A stretch of DNA of 28,719 nucleotides from Clostridiales bacterium UBA4696 (GCA_002404795.1 DHKK01000059.1:1-28719); one strand, 5' to 3'. Positions 13,306 to 21,445 are shown, counted from the first letter of the stretch. Notes: generated from the sequence alone by a model not told the origin. Translations and numbers: made by a program.

Positions 13306-13331
13306 GCGTGCGCCTCCCCTGTTTTTTGTAT

Positions 13332-13360
13332 ATGATACCACAAATTCCGACGGGCGGCAA
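13332..13360 (-). promoter_or_regulatory. Leftward promoter of the 88-aa gene
   Basis: On the minus strand TTGCCG (13355-13360), 17-bp spacer, TATCAT (13332-13337). It is divergent from the promoter at 13367, separated by only 6 bp. Confidence 0.65.
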
Positions 13361-13366
13361 GATTGT

Positions 13367-13395
13367 TTGACTTTGCACGGGGAATGTGCTATCAT
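13367..13395 (+). promoter_or_regulatory. Rightward promoter of the EamA transporter gene
   Basis: TTGACT (13367-13372), 17-bp spacer, TATCAT (13390-13395). AAGGAG (13420-13424 region) precedes the ATG at 13433. Confidence 0.7.
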
Positions 13396-13432
13396 GGCAG
13401 AAAATTCTTTTTTACGATAAAGGAGCAAAGCC

Positions 13433-14326
13433 ATGCACAAGCAGACAAAGGGCTGTATTCTTCTTCTCCTGTGTGCCATGATCTGGGGCTCGGCATTCGT
13501 CGCGCAGAGCGAGGGCATGCAGTATGTCGGTCCGTTCACGATGGGCGCGACGCGGTTTTTCCTGGCGGGGCTGGTGCTGCTGCCGGTCATCCGGGTGCTG
13601 GACCGCAAGGGCTGGTCACAGAACCGGCCGGTCACGAAGGAGGACAAAAAGCGGCAACTGCTGGCGGGCGTCATCTGCGGTGTGCTGCTGTTCGCGGCGA
13701 CGACGCTGCAGCAGTTCGGCCTGCTGGACACGACGGTCGGCAAATCCGGGTTCGTGACGGCGCTGTATATCGTCTTCGTGCCGATCGTCGGGGTGCTGAC
13801 GGGCAAAAAGGCGGGCCTCAAGGTCTGGCTGTGCGCGGCGGCCGCGGTGTTCGGGATGTATCTGCTGTGCGTCGGGTCCGGGTTCTCGATCGCGGGCGGC
13901 GACCTGCTGACGCTCGGGTGCGCGGTGCTCTTTACGTTCCATATCTGTTATATCAGCGCCGTCTCGCCGCGGATGGACGGCGTGCGGCTGAGCTGCGTGC
14001 AGTTTTTTGTGTGTGCGGCGCTGTCGGCAGTGGGTATGCTCGTGTCTGAGTCGCCGGACTGGGCTTCGATCCGCAGCTGCTGGCTGCCGATCGTGTACGC
14101 GGGCGTGTTTTCCGGCGGCGTGGCCTATACCTTCCAGATCATCGGCGAACGGGACGTGCAGCCTGCGCTGGCGTCGCTGCTGATGAGCCTGGAATCGGTC
14201 TTTGCGGCGCTGTTCGGGTGGATCCTCATCGGGCAGGGGCTTTCTGGGAAGGAGCTGATCGGGTGCGCGATCATGTTCGCGGCCATCCTCCTGTCGCAGC
14301 TGCCGGAGCGAAAAAAGGCCGGCTGA
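13433..14326 (+). CDS. EamA/DMT-superfamily transporter
   Basis: 297 aa with about ten membrane helices in two tandem EamA repeats (roughly residues 5-140 and 150-290). The N-terminal signature WGSAFVAQSEGMQYVGPFTMGATRFFLAGL and the second-repeat signature SLLMSLESVFAALFGWILIGQGLSGKELIGCAIMFAAI are typical. Family members export metabolites such as amino acids or other small molecules; the substrate cannot be told. The short basic loop (RKGWSQNRPVTKEDKKRQ) near residue 60-80 marks the cytoplasmic side. The binding site AAGGAG stands 8 nt before the ATG. The gene is monocistronic between its own promoter and a terminator at 14350-14380. Confidence 0.93.
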   Translation: MHKQTKGCILLLLCAMIWGSAFVAQSEGMQYVGPFTMGATRFFLAGLVLLPVIRVLDRKGWSQNRPVTKEDKKRQLLAGVICGVLLFAATTLQQFGLLDTTVGKSGFVTALYIVFVPIVGVLTGKKAGLKVWLCAAAAVFGMYLLCVGSGFSIAGGDLLTLGCAVLFTFHICYISAVSPRMDGVRLSCVQFFVCAALSAVGMLVSESPDWASIRSCWLPIVYAGVFSGGVAYTFQIIGERDVQPALASLLMSLESVFAALFGWILIGQGLSGKELIGCAIMFAAILLSQLPERKKAG

Positions 14327-14349
14327 GTCTCCCATGTTTCTTTCGATCG

Positions 14350-14380
14350 GCTCTGCGGGAAAATTCCCGCAGAGCTTTTT
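14350..14380 (+). terminator. Terminator after the EamA transporter gene
   Basis: Perfect 12-bp stem (14350-14361 with 14364-14375) with AA between the arms, then TTTTT. Starts 24 nt after the stop codon. Confidence 0.9.
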
Positions 14381-14409
14381 CGAACGTATAGTGGAAATAT
14401 TTCTGGATC

Positions 14410-14418
14410 TGTGATAAT
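14410..14418 (+). promoter_or_regulatory. Extended -10 promoter element for uppP-ftsK
   Basis: TGTGATAAT (14410-14418) fits an extended -10. No good -35 lies 17 bp upstream, which extended -10 promoters can tolerate. It lies between the preceding terminator and uppP. Confidence 0.5.
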
Positions 14419-14475
14419 ATAAATATGTATGTGCATCCGCCCGGCGGAGGCAACTTTCCGGATGGAGGATCTGGT

Positions 14476-15306
14476 ATGACCTATTGGAGCGCCATTTTAC
14501 TTGGTATCATACAGGGGCTTGCGGAGTTTCTGCCGATCTCCAGCTCCGGCCATCTCGCCATTCTGCAGAACTTTCTGCGCATCGGGGATCTGGAAAACCA
14601 GATGCTGTTTGACGTTCTGCTGCATCTCGGGACGCTCGGGGCGGTCATTCTGGCGTATCATACGGAGCTGCGCGGGCTGTGCCGCGAGGGACTCGCCATG
14701 CTCCACATCAAAAAGCTGCGGCGCGGCGGAAAGCCCGATCTGCCGCGGCGGCGGCTGCTGCTGTTTCTGATCGCGGCCACGCTCCCGCTGATCCCCGCCG
14801 CGCTGCTGAACGACTGGCTGGATCCGCTGTTCTACAACACGTTTTTCATCGGCTTCGCGCTCATCGCCACGGGCTTCCTGCTGCTGGCGGCTGACCGCTT
14901 CGGCCACGGCAACAAGACAGAAAAGGCCATGACGCTCTCGGACGCGATGGTCATCGGCCTGGCGCAGATGATCGCCGTCGTGCCCGGCCTGTCCCGGTCC
15001 GGAACGACGATCTCCGCCGGGCTGCTGCGCGGGTTTGACCGGACGTTCGCGGTCCGCTTCTCGTTCTTCCTCTCCATTCCCGCCGTGCTGGGCGCGAATC
15101 TGCTGTCGCTCATCAAGGCCATTTCCGCCGGGATCGACTGGGCGGAGGTGCCGATGTATCTGTGCGGCGTCGCGGCGGCGTTCGTATTCGGGTATCTCGC
15201 CATTTTCGCGCTCAACCGTATCGTGCAGCGCGGGAAATTCGGCGGATTTTGCTATTACTGCTGGGGCGCGGGTCTGCTGACGCTGATCCTGTCCCTGATT
15301 TCGTGA
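14476..15306 (+). CDS. uppP: Undecaprenyl-diphosphatase (BacA/UppP)
   Basis: Dephosphorylates undecaprenyl pyrophosphate at the membrane to recycle the lipid carrier for peptidoglycan and other wall polymers; overproduction gives bacitracin resistance in known cases. 276 aa with about eight helices. Both family motifs are present: QGLAEFLPISSSGHL near the N terminus, with the catalytic Glu, Ser and His, and PGLSRSGTTISAGLLRG. The start at 14476 follows GGAGG (14464-14468) by 7 nt; an in-frame ATG upstream at 14425 would add a 17-residue Gly/Pro-rich tail not typical of the family. ftsK begins 13 nt after the stop, so the two are probably one transcript. Confidence 0.96.
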   Translation: MTYWSAILLGIIQGLAEFLPISSSGHLAILQNFLRIGDLENQMLFDVLLHLGTLGAVILAYHTELRGLCREGLAMLHIKKLRRGGKPDLPRRRLLLFLIAATLPLIPAALLNDWLDPLFYNTFFIGFALIATGFLLLAADRFGHGNKTEKAMTLSDAMVIGLAQMIAVVPGLSRSGTTISAGLLRGFDRTFAVRFSFFLSIPAVLGANLLSLIKAISAGIDWAEVPMYLCGVAAAFVFGYLAIFALNRIVQRGKFGGFCYYCWGAGLLTLILSLIS

Positions 15307-15319
15307 GGTGTAAGGTTTC

Positions 15320-18049
15320 ATGGCCACCAATAACAAAAGAAAAACGACATCTTCCTCCTCCCGCGGGCGGAAAAAGCCGGCCAAAAAGCAGGCCGCGCCC
15401 ATCCGACGGGAGGTCGGCGCCTGCGTGTGTCTGGTGCTGGCGCTGCTGACGGTGCTGTGCTGCTTCCGGATCGACGCGGCGATCTTGAATCTGCTCGGGT
15501 CGGTATTCCGGGGGCTGATCGGCGCGGGATTTTATATCCTGCCGTTCTCGTTCGTGATGAGCTTTCTCATCCTCATCCTGCATGACGGCCGCCCCGTCGC
15601 ACTGCGCGTGACGTGCACGTTTCTGACGGCCGCGCTGGTCGGCAGTCTGGTGCAGCTGGTGGGCGGGAGCTTTGACGCGCCGGAGGGCTGGGAAGTCGTC
15701 ACCGCGCTCTGGGACGGCGGTATCAGCGGCACGGCCGGAGGCGTGCTGTCCGGCGGGCTGGCAAGTCTGCTCGCGGCGCTCATCAGCCGGATTGGCGCGG
15801 TGATCGTGGTGATCGTCGGGATGCTGCTGAGTCTGATCACGAGCCTCAATATGACGGTCGCGAGCATTGTGACCGCCATCAAGAACCGGCCGCGCGCCGA
15901 ATATGCCGAGCCGCAGCGCGAGCATAAGGACACCGCGCAGGCCATCGTCGACACCGTCGCCACGCATCACATCGAGCATGTCCAGCGGGCGGAGCAGCGC
16001 CGCGCGTCGCGGATGAGCGAGTTCGACCTGCCGGTCGACGATCCTCCCCTGCCTGAAGAAACACCCAAAAAGAGCGCGAAGCGCTCCGCACCCATGCGGC
16101 CGGATGTTTTCGTGGAGAACAGCCGCAGGCAGGCAAAGCCGTCCGCCGCGCCTGTGCAGGAGCCGGAGGCCGCGGAAGCGCCCGCCGCCGTGCAGCCGGA
16201 GCCGGAGGTACACACCGATTACAAGTCGCAGTTTGACGCGCTGATCGCCGACCAGCCGGAGCCGCCCGCGAAGGCGGCGGAGCCGGAACCGGAAGAAGAA
16301 CCGGCGCCTGCGCCCATCCCGAACGTCATTCCCATGACACAGCCGCGGCAGATGCCGCCGCTCATCATCGACCATTTTGACGCGCCCAGGCCCGAGCCGC
16401 AGCCCGCCCCTGCCCCGGAAGAACCGCTTCCGCCGCTGCAGGTGCCGGAGCAGCCGGAAAAGCTCAAAAAGGCGGACGTGCAGCTCGAGGCCGCGCAGAT
16501 CGCGCAGCAGATCACGCAGCAGGAGCCTGCAAAGCCCGAGTATCAGTTCCCGCCCGTCGACCTTCTGAAGGCCGGGAGCGGTCAGGCGCACGACGGCACC
16601 GAGGAAATGCGGCAGAACGCGGAGCGGCTGAGCGATACGCTGCAGTCGTTCGGCATCGAGGCGCACATCATCAACGTCACGCGCGGCCCGTCGGTCACGC
16701 GGTATGAGCTGGAGCTGCAGCGCGGTGTCAAGCTCTCGAAGGTCACGAATCTGGCGGACGACATCGCGCTGGCGCTCGGCGCGTCGGGCGTGCGCATCGC
16801 GGCCATCCCGGACAAGATCTCTGTGGTCGGCATCGAGGTGCCGAACCGGATCGTGTCGGTCGTCATGGCGCGCGAGGTCATCGACTCGCCGGAGTTCGCG
16901 AAGCACAAATCGAAGGTCTCCTTTGCCGTCGGCAAGGATATCGGCGGCAACCGCATCATCGGCGATATCGGCAAGCTGCCGCATCTGCTGATCGCCGGTA
17001 CGACCGGCTCCGGTAAATCCGTCTGCATGAACAGCCTGATCATCTCGCTGCTGTACAAGGCGAAGCCCGAGGAGGTCAAGCTCATCATGATCGACCCGAA
17101 GATGGTCGAGCTTGGCATTTACAACGGCATTCCGCACCTGCTCATCCCGGTCGTCACCGACCCCAAAAAGGCCGCAGGCAGCCTGCAGTGGGCCGTCACG
17201 GAAATGATGCGGCGCTATCGCATGATGGCGGACGCGGGCGTCCGCGATCTCGAATCCTACAACAAGCAGGCGCGCATGTCCGCCGACGATGAGCTCGAGC
17301 CGATGCCGCAGATCGTTGTCGTGATCGACGAGCTGGCAGACCTGATGCTCGTGGCTGCCAAGGAAGTCGAAGAATCCATCTGCCGCATCGCGCAGATGGG
17401 CCGTGCGTCGGGCATTCATCTGGTCATTGCGACGCAGCGTCCGTCCGCGGACGTCATCACGGGCCTGATGAAGGCCAATATCCCCTCGCGCATTGCGTTC
17501 GCCGTCGCCTCCGCGATGGAATCGCGCATCATTCTCGATACTGCGGGCGCGGAAAAGCTCGTCGGCAAGGGCGACATGCTCTATGCGCCGCTCGGCCAGG
17601 GCAAGCCCAAGCGCGTGCAGGGCTGCTTCATCACGGACAACGAGGTCCAGGACGTCGTCACGTTCATCAAAGATTCCAGCGAGGCGGAGTATTCCGATTC
17701 CGTCATGGCGGAGATCGACAAAAAGGCGGCCGAGAGCGGAAAATCCGGCTCCGGCAGCTCCGGCAGCACTGCTGCGGAGACCGAAAGCTCCGACGGCGAC
17801 GAAATGCTCCCGGCCGCGGTCGACGTCATTCTCGAGACCGGACAGGCCTCCGTCTCCATGCTCCAGAGGCGCTTGAAGCTCGGCTACGCCCGCGCGGCGC
17901 GCATCATGGATGAGATGGAGGAGCGCGGCATCGTCGGCCCGTTTGAGGGCTCCAAGCCCCGCCAGCTGCTCATCACGCGTGAGCAGTGGCAGGCCATCAA
18001 GGACGGCGCGCCCATCTCCAGCGAACCCGTGGAGGAGGAGATCCCGTAA
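15320..18049 (+). CDS. ftsK: DNA translocase FtsK/SpoIIIE
   Basis: 909 aa; pumps DNA through the closing septum during division or, in spore formers, into the forespore. Order of parts: a basic N terminus (1-30), four or so membrane helices (about 31-185), a long Pro/Glu/Ala-rich linker (about 190-410), then the motor. Walker A is in GTTGSGKS (about 559-567) and Walker B in VVVIDELADLM (about 664-676); RASGIHLVIATQRPS and the NIPSRIAFAV segment follow. A C-terminal winged-helix gamma domain (about 828-889, ILETGQASVSMLQRRLKLGY and RIMDEMEERGIVG) reads KOPS/SRS sites. The ATG follows GAGGTG/TAAGG at 15305-15315. FtsK versus SpoIIIE cannot be separated by sequence reading. Confidence 0.96.
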   Translation: MATNNKRKTTSSSSRGRKKPAKKQAAPIRREVGACVCLVLALLTVLCCFRIDAAILNLLGSVFRGLIGAGFYILPFSFVMSFLILILHDGRPVALRVTCTFLTAALVGSLVQLVGGSFDAPEGWEVVTALWDGGISGTAGGVLSGGLASLLAALISRIGAVIVVIVGMLLSLITSLNMTVASIVTAIKNRPRAEYAEPQREHKDTAQAIVDTVATHHIEHVQRAEQRRASRMSEFDLPVDDPPLPEETPKKSAKRSAPMRPDVFVENSRRQAKPSAAPVQEPEAAEAPAAVQPEPEVHTDYKSQFDALIADQPEPPAKAAEPEPEEEPAPAPIPNVIPMTQPRQMPPLIIDHFDAPRPEPQPAPAPEEPLPPLQVPEQPEKLKKADVQLEAAQIAQQITQQEPAKPEYQFPPVDLLKAGSGQAHDGTEEMRQNAERLSDTLQSFGIEAHIINVTRGPSVTRYELELQRGVKLSKVTNLADDIALALGASGVRIAAIPDKISVVGIEVPNRIVSVVMAREVIDSPEFAKHKSKVSFAVGKDIGGNRIIGDIGKLPHLLIAGTTGSGKSVCMNSLIISLLYKAKPEEVKLIMIDPKMVELGIYNGIPHLLIPVVTDPKKAAGSLQWAVTEMMRRYRMMADAGVRDLESYNKQARMSADDELEPMPQIVVVIDELADLMLVAAKEVEESICRIAQMGRASGIHLVIATQRPSADVITGLMKANIPSRIAFAVASAMESRIILDTAGAEKLVGKGDMLYAPLGQGKPKRVQGCFITDNEVQDVVTFIKDSSEAEYSDSVMAEIDKKAAESGKSGSGSSGSTAAETESSDGDEMLPAAVDVILETGQASVSMLQRRLKLGYARAARIMDEMEERGIVGPFEGSKPRQLLITREQWQAIKDGAPISSEPVEEEIP

Positions 18050-18083
18050 GCGCTCCCCTCTCCCATCATTTTCTTTGTTTCTG

Positions 18084-18112
18084 TTATCACCGGGCACTGC
18101 CCGTGGTAAAAT
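18084..18112 (+). promoter_or_regulatory. Promoter of the ECF S gene with a palindrome in its spacer
   Basis: TTATCA (18084-18089), 17-bp spacer, TAAAAT (18107-18112) with TG at 18104-18105 (extended -10). The spacer holds the perfect dyad CGGGCA-C-TGCCCG (18091-18103). A second dyad, TCCGGG-ATTG-CCCGGA (18125-18140), lies in the leader. The first may be an operator or part of a weak terminator for ftsK. Confidence 0.55.
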
Positions 18113-18159
18113 ATTTGCGTTGCATCCGGGATTGCCCGGAGTGACAGCAGGAGGTACTT

Positions 18160-18756
18160 ATGAAACGCAACAATCATGCATCCGTCGTCCGTCTGACCTC
18201 GCTGGCCATTCTGGCCGCGCTGGTCGTTGTGCTGCAGACCGTAGCCAGCGGCATCCGGATCGGGCCGGTCCCGATCTCGCTGACGCTGGTGCCAATCGTG
18301 GTGGGCGCGATCTTGTTCGGGCCCGGCGCGGGCGCGGGACTGGGCTTCGTGTTCGGCCTTGTGTGCCTGATCGCGGGCATTACCGGCGCGGACCAGTTCA
18401 CGTATCTGCTGTGGACGGCCAGCCCGTTCTGGCTGATCGTCGTGTGCGTCGGCAAGGCCGTGCTGTGCGGCCTGTGCGCGGGACTCGCGGCAAAGGCGCT
18501 GGAAAAGAAGCAGACGCTCAGCTGCATCGCGGCGGCGCTGGTCGCGCCGGTCGTGAACACGGGCGTGTTTGCCGTCGGGATGCTGACGGTCTTCCGGCCA
18601 ATTTTGGCGCAGTACGCGGGCGGGACGGATGTTGTGACGTATCTGTTCGTGGCGTTCATCGGTGTGAACTTTTTGGTGGAATTCGCCGTCAACGCGGTGC
18701 TGAGCGCCGCGATCGCGCGGATCGTGCAGGTCGTCAGAAAACAGCTGGAAACGTAA
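18160..18756 (+). CDS. ECF transporter S component (substrate-binding membrane subunit)
   Basis: 198 aa, five or six membrane helices; the small integral subunit that binds a vitamin or related micronutrient and docks with a shared energising EcfA-A'-T module, which is not in this window. The N-terminal VVRLTSLAILAALVVVLQT matches the usual first helix, and IGPVPISLTLVPIVVGAILFGP and the GLGFVFGLVCLIAG loop are common among S proteins of the pantothenate, thiamine-precursor and related branches. The exact substrate cannot be assigned by eye. AGGAGG (18149-18155 region) precedes the ATG. The gene is monocistronic, runs into a bidirectional terminator, and converges with the acyltransferase gene. 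Confidence 0.88.
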   Translation: MKRNNHASVVRLTSLAILAALVVVLQTVASGIRIGPVPISLTLVPIVVGAILFGPGAGAGLGFVFGLVCLIAGITGADQFTYLLWTASPFWLIVVCVGKAVLCGLCAGLAAKALEKKQTLSCIAAALVAPVVNTGVFAVGMLTVFRPILAQYAGGTDVVTYLFVAFIGVNFLVEFAVNAVLSAAIARIVQVVRKQLET

Positions 18757-18758
18757 CG

Positions 18759-18796
18759 AAAAAAATTCCTGCGCCGGATGGCGCAGGAATTTTTTA
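18759..18796. terminator. Bidirectional terminator between ECF S and the acyltransferase gene
   Basis: GC-rich stem GCGCC/GGCGC extended by AT pairs (18760-18775 with 18780-18795; loop GGAT). It has an A-run on one side and a T-run on the other, so it works in both directions. The stop codon of the leftward gene (18794-18796) lies inside its arm. Confidence 0.85.
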
Positions 18797-19510
18797 CTGT
18801 CTCAGGCTTGCGATCAGCTCCAGCAGGCCGTAGACGATGGGCTGGTGGAGCAGGTAGATGAACAGCGACTGGCGGCCGCACCAGCAGAAAAAGCGCGCGA
18901 TGCCGCTGTTTCGGAACGTGCCGGGCAGGCGCGTTTTTTTGTCCGCATAGACGGTCCGGCCAAGAACAGAACCGAGCATGTACCAGCCCAGGTGCGGCAG
19001 GAGCGGAAAATAGTCGCTCGAGGTAAAGCCCTCATAGACAAGGCCCAGCGGGAACAGGAATTTCGCCCGCACGACGGTCCCTGCGATCAGATAGCCCGCC
19101 ACGACGAGGACGATGCCGATGGCGGCCAGCGCCGGCGTCGGCAGCTTCCGGTAGACGGGATAGAGCATCATGCAGATGCCAAGCAGGTGCAGCACACCGA
19201 ACCAGACGATCACGTCGCGCGAGGCCATGCCGAGGCGGTACATGCCGAAGGTCACGAGCGAGATGAGCAGACCGCAGGCGAAGACGATGCAGCCGCGGCG
19301 GAAGCTGCGCGAGCCGAGCGTGGCGCAGCAGCCGGACAGGATCACGAAGATCACGCCGCCGTACTGCTGGATGAACACGTACCAGGCGGGCAGATGCAGG
19401 TCCAGGCCGATAAAAAAGCCGAGATCGTAGATCAAATGGACGGCGATGACGCAGAGGATGCACACGCCGCGCAGGGCGTCAAGCTCCCAGATGCGATCGT
19501 TTTTCTTCAT
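18794..19510 (-). CDS. Membrane acyltransferase, heparan-alpha-glucosaminide N-acetyltransferase-like (DUF1624)
   Basis: 238 aa with about seven membrane helices. The N terminus RIWELDALRGVCILCVIAVHLIYDLG is the diagnostic opening of this membrane acyltransferase family, with the Leu-Arg-Gly and the His in the first helix. The helices continue through HLPAWYVFIQQYGGVIFVIL and the C-terminal LFIYLLHQPIVYGL. Members transfer acyl groups to cell-surface glycans or lipids in bacteria; the acceptor is unknown here. The gene starts 57 nt after the fadD stop in the same direction, with a hairpin between them. GGGAG lies 6 nt before the ATG. Pairing with an acyl-CoA ligase suggests that FadD supplies acyl groups for modification of an envelope component; this is inference. 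Confidence 0.8.
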   Translation of the reverse strand: MKKNDRIWELDALRGVCILCVIAVHLIYDLGFFIGLDLHLPAWYVFIQQYGGVIFVILSGCCATLGSRSFRRGCIVFACGLLISLVTFGMYRLGMASRDVIVWFGVLHLLGICMMLYPVYRKLPTPALAAIGIVLVVAGYLIAGTVVRAKFLFPLGLVYEGFTSSDYFPLLPHLGWYMLGSVLGRTVYADKKTRLPGTFRNSGIARFFCWCGRQSLFIYLLHQPIVYGLLELIASLRQ

Positions 19511-19530
19511 GGCAGACTCCCGGAATTCGG

Positions 19531-19557
19531 GCAGCCTGCCGCGGAGCGGCAGGCTGC
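19531..19557 (-). promoter_or_regulatory. Hairpin between fadD and the acyltransferase gene
   Basis: Perfect 12-bp inverted repeat (19531-19542 with 19546-19557, loop of three). No T-tract follows in the direction of transcription. It probably works as an mRNA stability or partial-attenuation element rather than a terminator. Confidence 0.55.
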
Positions 19558-19567
19558 TGACTGTGTA

Positions 19568-21310
19568 TTACTGATTTTTCGCGTCTTCCGCGGCCTGACG
19601 CTCGGCCTCTTCCTCTTCGAGCACGCGGTAGGCGACCTTGCCGACCAGCGTCTTGGGAAGCTCGGGGCGGAACTCGATGTCATACGGCATGGCATATTTG
19701 GCGATATGCTGGCGGCAGTAATCGAGGATCTCCTGCTTGACGGCGTCCGACGGCTCATAGCCGGGGCGCAGGACAACGAAGGCCTTGACCTTCTGCATCT
19801 TGTACGGGTCCTTGACGCCGATGACGCAGGACAGGAGGACCTTCTCGTGGCCGTCGATGATGTTTTCCAGCTGGCCGGGGTAGACGTTATAGCCGGAGGT
19901 GATGATCATGCGCTTGATGCGCTGGGAGAAGTAGACGAAGCCGTCCTCGTCCATCTTGCCGAGGTCGCCGGTGTGCAGCCAGATGCGGCCGTCGTCGTGG
20001 CGGCGGAGGGTGTTGTGGGTCTCCTCGGGGTTGTCGACGTACTCGAGCATGACGGAGGGGCCGGAGACGCAGATCTCGCCCTCGAGGTTGGCGTCGAGCT
20101 CCTGCGTGGTGCCGGGCTTGACGATCTTGTAGTAGGTATCGGGGAACGGGACGCCGATGGAGCCGACGCGGTTATAATCCTTCGGGGTCAGGCAGGAGGC
20201 CGTGACGCACTCGGTCAGGCCGTAGCCCTGACGGACCTGCACGGTGGCATGGTGCATTTTCAGGAACTCGTCGACCTTCTTCTTGAGCTCGATGGACATG
20301 CTGTCGCCGCCGGAGAAGACGCCCTTCAGGCAGCTGAGGTCAGCGTTTTCGAGCTTTTCGGCGCGCAGAAGGGCCTCAAACAGGGTCGGAACGCCGGGGA
20401 TGATGTTCGGCTGCTTCTTGATGAGCAGGTCGGCGTAGGTATTGACGTTGAACTTCGGGACGAGGATGCAGCACGCGCCGCCGATGAGGGCGGTATGGAT
20501 GCCGATGCCGAGGCCGAAGCCGTGGAACACGGGCATGACGGAGAGCATCTTCATGCCGTCGATGGGCGAGAAGCCGGAGGCCGCGATGGTCTGCAGGCCG
20601 AGCGCGTTGAAGTTCATGTTGGAGAGCAGGATGCCCTTGGTCGTGCCGGTGGTACCGCCGGAATAGAGGATGGACGCGCCGTCTTCCGCGCGGCCGTAGT
20701 CCTTCGGCAGGGGCAGATTGCGCTTTCTGCCCACGCGCTGGAATTCGGACCACCAGATGTGATCGCCGTTTCTCGGGGGCTTCGGGTATTTGCGCGCGGC
20801 GGTGAGGGCGTAGCCGAGGGCCAGATGTGGATAGAGCTCGTCCTCGATCTTGGCGAGCAGGAGCTTGCAGTCTTTGTTGTCAAGCTCGGGCATGATGGGG
20901 GCGATCTTGGCGTAGAACTGGTCGAGGGTGAGGATGCACTTGGAGTGCGAGAAATTGAGGTAGAACTTGATCTCGCCCGCGGCGGAGAGCGGATGGATCA
21001 TGTTGGAGACCGCGCCGATGCGGTTGAGGCCGTAGAACGCGTGCAGGGCCTGCGGGCAGTTCGGCATGCAGATGGTGACGCGGTCGCCCTTGCCGATGCC
21101 CATGGCGAGGAAGGCCTGGGCGGTCTGGTCGATCTTTTCCATGAACTGCGCGAAGGTGGTCTTCTTGCCCATGAACTCATAGGCGGGGAGCCTGGCGTCG
21201 CGGATGGCGGCGTCGCGGACCATCTGGTAGATGGTCTTCTGCGGGTAGGTCAGGTGATGCGGCACATCGCCGTAATATTTCAGCCAGGGAGCGGAAGAGG
21301 AAAGACTCAT
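19568..21310 (-). CDS. fadD: Long-chain fatty-acid-CoA ligase (AMP-forming)
   Basis: 580 aa from the chosen start; activates fatty acids via acyl-AMP and acyl-CoA. Family motifs lie in order: SGGTTGTTKG (about residues 215-225) is the phosphate-binding P-loop, then YGLTEC, GRIWLHTGDLG (about 443-449 for HTGDLG), RIKRMIITSGYNVYPGQLEN, and the C-terminal PKTLVGK with the catalytic Lys (about 552-558). Two in-frame ATG codons are nine bases apart. The second (21308-21310) is preceded by AAAGGA at 8 nt; the first would overlap that Shine-Dalgarno, so I chose the second. Promoter and a 5' hairpin lie upstream. The symbol follows the ligase class; long versus medium chain cannot be decided from sequence. 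Confidence 0.93.
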   Translation of the reverse strand: MSLSSSAPWLKYYGDVPHHLTYPQKTIYQMVRDAAIRDARLPAYEFMGKKTTFAQFMEKIDQTAQAFLAMGIGKGDRVTICMPNCPQALHAFYGLNRIGAVSNMIHPLSAAGEIKFYLNFSHSKCILTLDQFYAKIAPIMPELDNKDCKLLLAKIEDELYPHLALGYALTAARKYPKPPRNGDHIWWSEFQRVGRKRNLPLPKDYGRAEDGASILYSGGTTGTTKGILLSNMNFNALGLQTIAASGFSPIDGMKMLSVMPVFHGFGLGIGIHTALIGGACCILVPKFNVNTYADLLIKKQPNIIPGVPTLFEALLRAEKLENADLSCLKGVFSGGDSMSIELKKKVDEFLKMHHATVQVRQGYGLTECVTASCLTPKDYNRVGSIGVPFPDTYYKIVKPGTTQELDANLEGEICVSGPSVMLEYVDNPEETHNTLRRHDDGRIWLHTGDLGKMDEDGFVYFSQRIKRMIITSGYNVYPGQLENIIDGHEKVLLSCVIGVKDPYKMQKVKAFVVLRPGYEPSDAVKQEILDYCRQHIAKYAMPYDIEFRPELPKTLVGKVAYRVLEEEEAERQAAEDAKNQ

Positions 21311-21343
21311 TTTTTTCATCCTTTCGAGTTATTGACACACACC

Positions 21344-21377
21344 TCTGCCGCTCATACCACACACCGATGACGGCAGA
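21344..21377 (-). promoter_or_regulatory. 5'-end stem-loop in the fadD leader
   Basis: On the minus strand TCTGCCG pairs with CGGCAGA around a 20-nt loop (21344-21350 with 21371-21377). It lies at or within a base of the predicted transcript start (about 21378), where such stems can protect mRNA ends. The rest of the leader is unstructured by eye, down to the ribosome binding site. Confidence 0.5.
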
Positions 21378-21384
21378 TACTGAA

Positions 21385-21413
21385 ATTATACTGCTTTTGG
21401 CATGAAATAGCAA
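21385..21413 (-). promoter_or_regulatory. Sigma-A-type promoter of fadD
   Basis: On the minus strand TTGCTA (21408-21413), 17-bp spacer, consensus TATAAT (21385-21390). Leader of about 68 nt to the ATG at 21310. Confidence 0.75.
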
Positions 21414-21445
21414 GGGGGTCAGGATTTTTTCCGCTGCGGCGGGAT

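Noticed and set aside
15212..18097. 961-codon minus-strand frame opposite ftsK
   Set aside because: It follows the codon-position bias of ftsK on the other strand, is rich in Arg/His/Asp as expected from GC-rich antisense, and has no promoter or ribosome binding site.
21332..21360. Plus-strand TTGACA-17-TACCAC pair upstream of repeat copy 1
   Set aside because: The -10 is poor, no plus-strand gene follows, and the minus-strand fadD promoter explains the region better.
18845..21370. 841-codon plus-strand frame opposite the acyltransferase and fadD genes
   Set aside because: Its protein is an acidic Asp/Val/Ala/Gly-rich string with no motif, while the minus strand encodes two clear families with start sites and terminators.
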